Source: Desulfobacteraceae bacterium UBA5616 (GTDB lineage Bacteria; Desulfobacterota; Desulfobacteria; Desulfobacterales; UBA5616). Taken from it: a stretch of 15,834 bases of DNA. This document shows positions 13,342 through 15,834 of the stretch, one piece after another (positions within the stretch are counted from its first letter, which is position 1; each line of letters starts with the position of its first letter). The stretch is from assembly GCA_002423615.1 (NCBI GenBank), contig DIKO01000014.1, positions 1-15,834 of the forward strand. The letters run 5' to 3'. The position numbers were made by a program, and so were the translations under genes. The notes below the pieces were generated by a model. That model was not told where the DNA came from. It did no database searches and saw only the letters and a program-made list of their open reading frames with translations.

Positions 13342-15045
13342 CTAGGGTTTAACGATTTTTTCAAAAGGCCAGCACAGAATCCCGCCGTCGAGGTATCCGA
13401 CATTTCCATAACCCTCACCGGTAAGGATTCTCTCCGCTTCATAACCCCTGAGCGAGATTTTGCAGAAGGAAATGATTTCCTTGTCTTTGGGAAGTTCGGC
13501 GAGCCGGGTTCTTAATTTCCCGAGGGGAATCAGCCTGACCCTGGGATCTTCGATGCGCATCTGATCGTATTCTTCCGGGGAACGGACATCCAGGAAGATA
13601 AAATCTTCATTGTTGTCGATTTTCGCTTTCACCTCAAAAGGCGTATAGGATCTGCCAAGCCCGGCAAGCTTGTTCCGGGCTATGTTGGCGGTGGTGATGA
13701 TGTTGTCCATGGCCGGGGAAAACGGTGGTGCATAGGCCAGATCATAATCGGCGATATCCCCCACTTCCACTCCGGAAAGGATGTTGGCCACGGCCACTTC
13801 CATTCGTTTGGCCACATCCCCCGGGCCCACCATTTGAGCCCCCAGAAGTTTACGGGTTTTCCGGTCGACAATGAACTTGATGATGATCAGCCTGGCCTCG
13901 GGAAGAAAATGGGCCTTGTCCGGGGAGGGATTCAAAACCGTGATATAATCAAATCCCTCGTTTTTCGCCTGTATTTCCGACAAGCCGGTCCGGGCCACAT
14001 TGACATTGAACAGCTTGCAGATGGTGGTCCCCAGAACCCCCTTGAATTCGGAAGGGATGCCGCAGATATTGTCGGCGATCACCCGGCCGTGCTTGTTGGC
14101 GGTGGATCCCATGGGTGCATAGATGGGTTTGCCCGTTACCCGGTTGCAGTTCTCAACGCAGTCCCCTCCCGCATAGATATCCGGGTCGGAGGTGCGCATG
14201 TGGGAGTCCACTTTGATAGCGCCGGTTTTGCCGATCTCAAGGCCCATTTCCCCGGCCAGCCGGGTATTGGGCCTTACGCCCACGGCGATGAGCACGATAT
14301 CCGCCGGTATTTCCCCGGAGGTGGCGGTGACGCTCCGCACGCTGCCCCGGTCGTCTCCGTTGATCTTTGTTACGGTTTCGCCAAGCTTCAGGGATACCCC
14401 GTTGGCTTTTAATTCATTGTGAACATGATAGGCGATTTCCGGGTCCAGCAATTGCCCCATGGCCGTGTCCAGCCGCTCGATCATGGTGATGTTGAGACCC
14501 TGTTTTTTGAACGCTTCGGTGACTTCGATGCCGATTAAGCCGGCCCCGATGATGACGGCGTTTTTGCGGGCCAGGGTCTGGCTGAGGTTCCTGATTTTCT
14601 GGGCGTCTTCGATGGTCTGGAGAAAGTGAACCCCCTTTAAGTCCGTTCCCTCAATGGGAGGTACCTGGAACTTGCTGCCCACAGCCAGGACCAGGGCATC
14701 ATAGGGGAACAAAATCGGTTCTCCGGTGTCGATCCGGACGGCCCGGACGATCTTGTTTTCCCGGTCTACGGACTGCACCAGGGTATGGTTATGCACGTCG
14801 ATGTCCTTCACCGCCTTGAAAAACTGGGTGTCCCGTACCACCCCGGCGGGGGTTGCCATTAATTCATTGTGACTTTTCACCTGGCCGGAAATATAAAAGG
14901 GCAGTCCGCATCCGGCATAGGAAAGAAGCTCCCCTTTCTCTATAAGGGTTACCTGTGCTTTGGGATTGAGTCTTTTGATCCGGGCTGCGGTTTTGGGGCC
15001 GCAGGCCACGCCGCCGATGATGACGATTTTCTGATGCTTGTTCAT
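13342..15045 (-). CDS. CoA-disulfide reductase / NAD(P)H-dependent persulfide reductase with rhodanese domain
   Basis: A 567-residue flavoprotein of the class III disulfide reductase family with a C-terminal rhodanese domain (the CoADR-RHD or Npsr type). FAD loop VIIGGVACG (8-16); redox cysteine Cys46 in SYAGCGLPFYISG; NAD(P)H loop VIIGAGLIGIEV (164-175); FAD motif IYAGGDC (290-296); dimer-interface block YAPPFSPAMDN (438-448). The rhodanese domain starts near 468, has FIFLDVRSPEEYD (482-494), and its active-site loop is CKISLRG with Cys528. Such enzymes reduce CoA-disulfide, CoA-persulfide or polysulfide, releasing sulfide. AGGAAAGG lies about 6 nt before the ATG. It is transcribed alone, with its own predicted promoter, after the terminators of the RND gene. 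Family assignment is secure; which sulfur substrate is used is not. Confidence 0.92.
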   Translation of the reverse strand: MNKHQKIVIIGGVACGPKTAARIKRLNPKAQVTLIEKGELLSYAGCGLPFYISGQVKSHNELMATPAGVVRDTQFFKAVKDIDVHNHTLVQSVDRENKIVRAVRIDTGEPILFPYDALVLAVGSKFQVPPIEGTDLKGVHFLQTIEDAQKIRNLSQTLARKNAVIIGAGLIGIEVTEAFKKQGLNITMIERLDTAMGQLLDPEIAYHVHNELKANGVSLKLGETVTKINGDDRGSVRSVTATSGEIPADIVLIAVGVRPNTRLAGEMGLEIGKTGAIKVDSHMRTSDPDIYAGGDCVENCNRVTGKPIYAPMGSTANKHGRVIADNICGIPSEFKGVLGTTICKLFNVNVARTGLSEIQAKNEGFDYITVLNPSPDKAHFLPEARLIIIKFIVDRKTRKLLGAQMVGPGDVAKRMEVAVANILSGVEVGDIADYDLAYAPPFSPAMDNIITTANIARNKLAGLGRSYTPFEVKAKIDNNEDFIFLDVRSPEEYDQMRIEDPRVRLIPLGKLRTRLAELPKDKEIISFCKISLRGYEAERILTGEGYGNVGYLDGGILCWPFEKIVKP

Positions 15046-15078
15046 GGTAAACCTTTCCTGGGTTTTGGGCGTTTGTTT

Positions 15079-15106
15079 ATTATGAAATTCTTATATCATG
15101 AATCAA
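15079..15106 (-). promoter_or_regulatory. Sigma70-type promoter for the CoA-disulfide reductase gene
   Basis: On the minus strand TTGATT (15106-15101, 4/6) and CATAAT (15084-15079, 5/6) are separated by 16 nt. A start near 15072 would give a leader of about 27 nt before the ATG at 15045. The terminators upstream make an own promoter necessary. Confidence 0.5.
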
Positions 15107-15114
15107 TATCCGTG

Positions 15115-15126
15115 CCAACCGGTTGG
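15115..15126. promoter_or_regulatory. 12-bp perfect palindrome CCAACCGGTTGG upstream of the -35 box
   Basis: The palindrome has perfect 6-bp arms with no spacer and ends 8 bp upstream of the predicted -35 box of the reductase gene, a usual place for an activator site. Arms without a loop cannot form an RNA hairpin, so a dimeric protein site is the more likely meaning. No regulator gene is adjacent. Confidence 0.35.
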
Positions 15127-15248
15127 TCGAGAACGGTTATTTTTTTATCAAGGTGATTTATAAGATAACGAATTGATATTTTCCACAAATAAAAAATGCG
15201 GGCTTAAGGCGGCAAGAGGAACAGGGTGGATTTTGGGCGGGTTTATTG

Positions 15249-15288
15249 AAAAAAGCAGCGCTACTAAACAGAAAAAAGTAGCGCTGCT
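15249..15288 (-). terminator. Second (distal) intrinsic terminator of the RND transcript
   Basis: Perfect 12-bp inverted repeat AGCAGCGCTACT (15254-15265) / AGTAGCGCTGCT (15277-15288) with an 11-nt loop. Read on the minus strand it is followed by a run of six T (15254-15249, the first one still in the stem). The plus strand has no T-run after the stem. Confidence 0.85.
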
Positions 15289-15306
15289 GCGACAGTTCCG
15301 GGAAGG

Positions 15307-15337
15307 AAAAATCCGGGGCGTCTTTGAAACGCCCCGG
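15307..15337 (-). terminator. First (proximal) intrinsic terminator of the RND transcript
   Basis: CCGGGGCGT (15313-15321) pairs perfectly with ACGCCCCGG (15329-15337) around a 7-nt loop. On the minus strand the stem is followed by ATTTTTCC (T-tract 15311-15307). It starts only 9 nt after the stop codon of the RND gene. Confidence 0.85.
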
Positions 15338-15346
15338 TTAAAAATT

Positions 15347-15834
15347 TCAGAATCTTTGCCGCCGCGCATCCCTGGCCATGACCCGGGCTTTCATTTTTTC
15401 AAAAACACGCCACCGGGCAAACTGGTCCAGGTAGGAATAGATCACCGGCACCACCACCAGGGTCAGGACAGTGGAGGACAGCATACCGCCGGCAATGACC
15501 ACGGCCATGGGCTGCCGGCTTTCGCTGCCCACCCCGACCCCCATGACCACGGGAATGACCCCGGCGACCGTTGAGGCGGCGGTCATCAATATGGGGCGGA
15601 GCCGGGTCACCCCGGCCTTCACCAGGGCATCCGCCACGTCCACCCCTTTTTCCCGCTGCTGGTTGGCGTAGTCGATGAGGAGAATTCCGTTTTTGGTCAC
15701 CAGACCCACCAGGAGCACCAGACCGATCATGGAGTACAGGTTGAATGTGTTGCCCAGAAGAAACAGAAGACCAAAGGCGCCGATAAAGGAAAGGGGCAGG
15801 CCCATCATGATGGCAAAGGGCTGGAGAAAGCTTT
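15347..15834 (-). CDS. RND efflux pump inner-membrane transporter, C-terminal part (AcrB/MexB type)
   Basis: The 3' end of a gene that continues past the window; about 162 residues are visible, beginning near SFLQPFAIMM. They form the last part of an RND permease. PFAIMMGLPLSFIGAFG and the following hydrophobic stretch form a transmembrane helix; GLVLLVGLVTKNGILLIDYA is the highly conserved TM11 region, followed by the cytoplasmic QQREKG; RPILMTAASTVAGVIPVV leads into the last helices; and VIAGGMLSSTVLTLVVVPV is the final membrane segment before a short basic tail (ARDARRQRF). This matches hydrophobe/amphiphile (HAE1) pumps, which use the proton gradient to expel drugs or amphiphiles with a membrane-fusion protein and an outer-membrane channel. 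Those partners would lie outside the window. The visible part is intact. Confidence 0.93.
   Translation of the reverse strand, partial: SFLQPFAIMMGLPLSFIGAFGLLFLLGNTFNLYSMIGLVLLVGLVTKNGILLIDYANQQREKGVDVADALVKAGVTRLRPILMTAASTVAGVIPVVMGVGVGSESRQPMAVVIAGGMLSSTVLTLVVVPVIYSYLDQFARWRVFEKMKARVMARDARRQRF

Larger units (their letters stand above)
15046..15346. other. 301-bp spacer between the RND and CoA-disulfide reductase genes
   Basis: Noncoding on both strands as far as I can see. Read on the minus strand it holds two terminators (15307-15337 and 15249-15288), then an AT-rich stretch, a 12-bp palindrome (15115-15126), a promoter (15106-15079) and the ribosome site of the reductase gene. The short frames here have no ribosome sites and are not called. 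Confidence 0.6.

Noticed and set aside
13834..14412. 192-codon plus-strand frame opposite the CoA-disulfide reductase gene
   Set aside because: Antisense shadow without motifs; the minus strand has all FAD, NAD(P)H and rhodanese signatures.
1..15834. Mobile element, prophage, CRISPR array or tRNA gene
   Set aside because: No transposase, integrase, spaced direct repeats or tRNA-like cloverleaf was found; the lone lysozyme-like gene is not enough to call a prophage.

Overview
The window looks like a chromosomal segment of a strictly or mainly anaerobic Gram-negative bacterium, most likely a sulfate-reducing type of Desulfobacterota (former Deltaproteobacteria). This is an inference from gene content: a GlcF/HdrD-like two-cluster Fe-S protein, a CoA-disulfide reductase fused to rhodanese, EpmA, GlnRS, a periplasmic sulfatase and an RND pump, in moderately GC-rich DNA. 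No rRNA, tRNA, insertion sequence, CRISPR array or prophage was recognised.

Left part (1-1796, minus strand): a short peptidoglycan-binding/lysozyme-like gene that stops inside the conserved catalytic-domain motif, and an Fe-S oxidoreductase subunit that has no flavin partner beside it. A 311-bp divergent spacer with a good sigma70-type promoter follows.

Centre (2108-7676, plus strand): a tight six-gene cluster, mostly with overlapping or nearly touching ends: hydantoinase/oxoprolinase, a histone-deacetylase-fold amidohydrolase with a C-terminal Cys4 zinc ribbon, EF-P lysine ligase EpmA (TTG start overlapping the deacetylase stop by 4 nt), a glycerophosphodiester phosphodiesterase, a cupin and a GNAT acetyltransferase. 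This is the best candidate in the window for an uncharacterised functional unit, because it combines enzymes that cleave amides, attach lysine and acetylate. A 191-bp spacer full of small palindromes leads into glnS.

Small-gene region (9563-10928): a cold-shock protein gene with a structured, AT-poor leader is flanked by two very short, strongly Lys-rich genes (32 and 50 codons, both with near-perfect Shine-Dalgarno sites) and followed by an unrecognised 112-residue protein.

Right part: an exported arylsulfatase preceded by an unusual leader with two alternative base-pairings, a HU-family protein, and, on the minus strand, the CoA-disulfide reductase/rhodanese flavoprotein. Upstream of the last lies the 3' end of an RND efflux pump gene that runs off the window and ends in two consecutive intrinsic terminators.

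Gene calls rest on reading conserved motifs by eye. No database search was possible, so family names are well supported but substrates are not.
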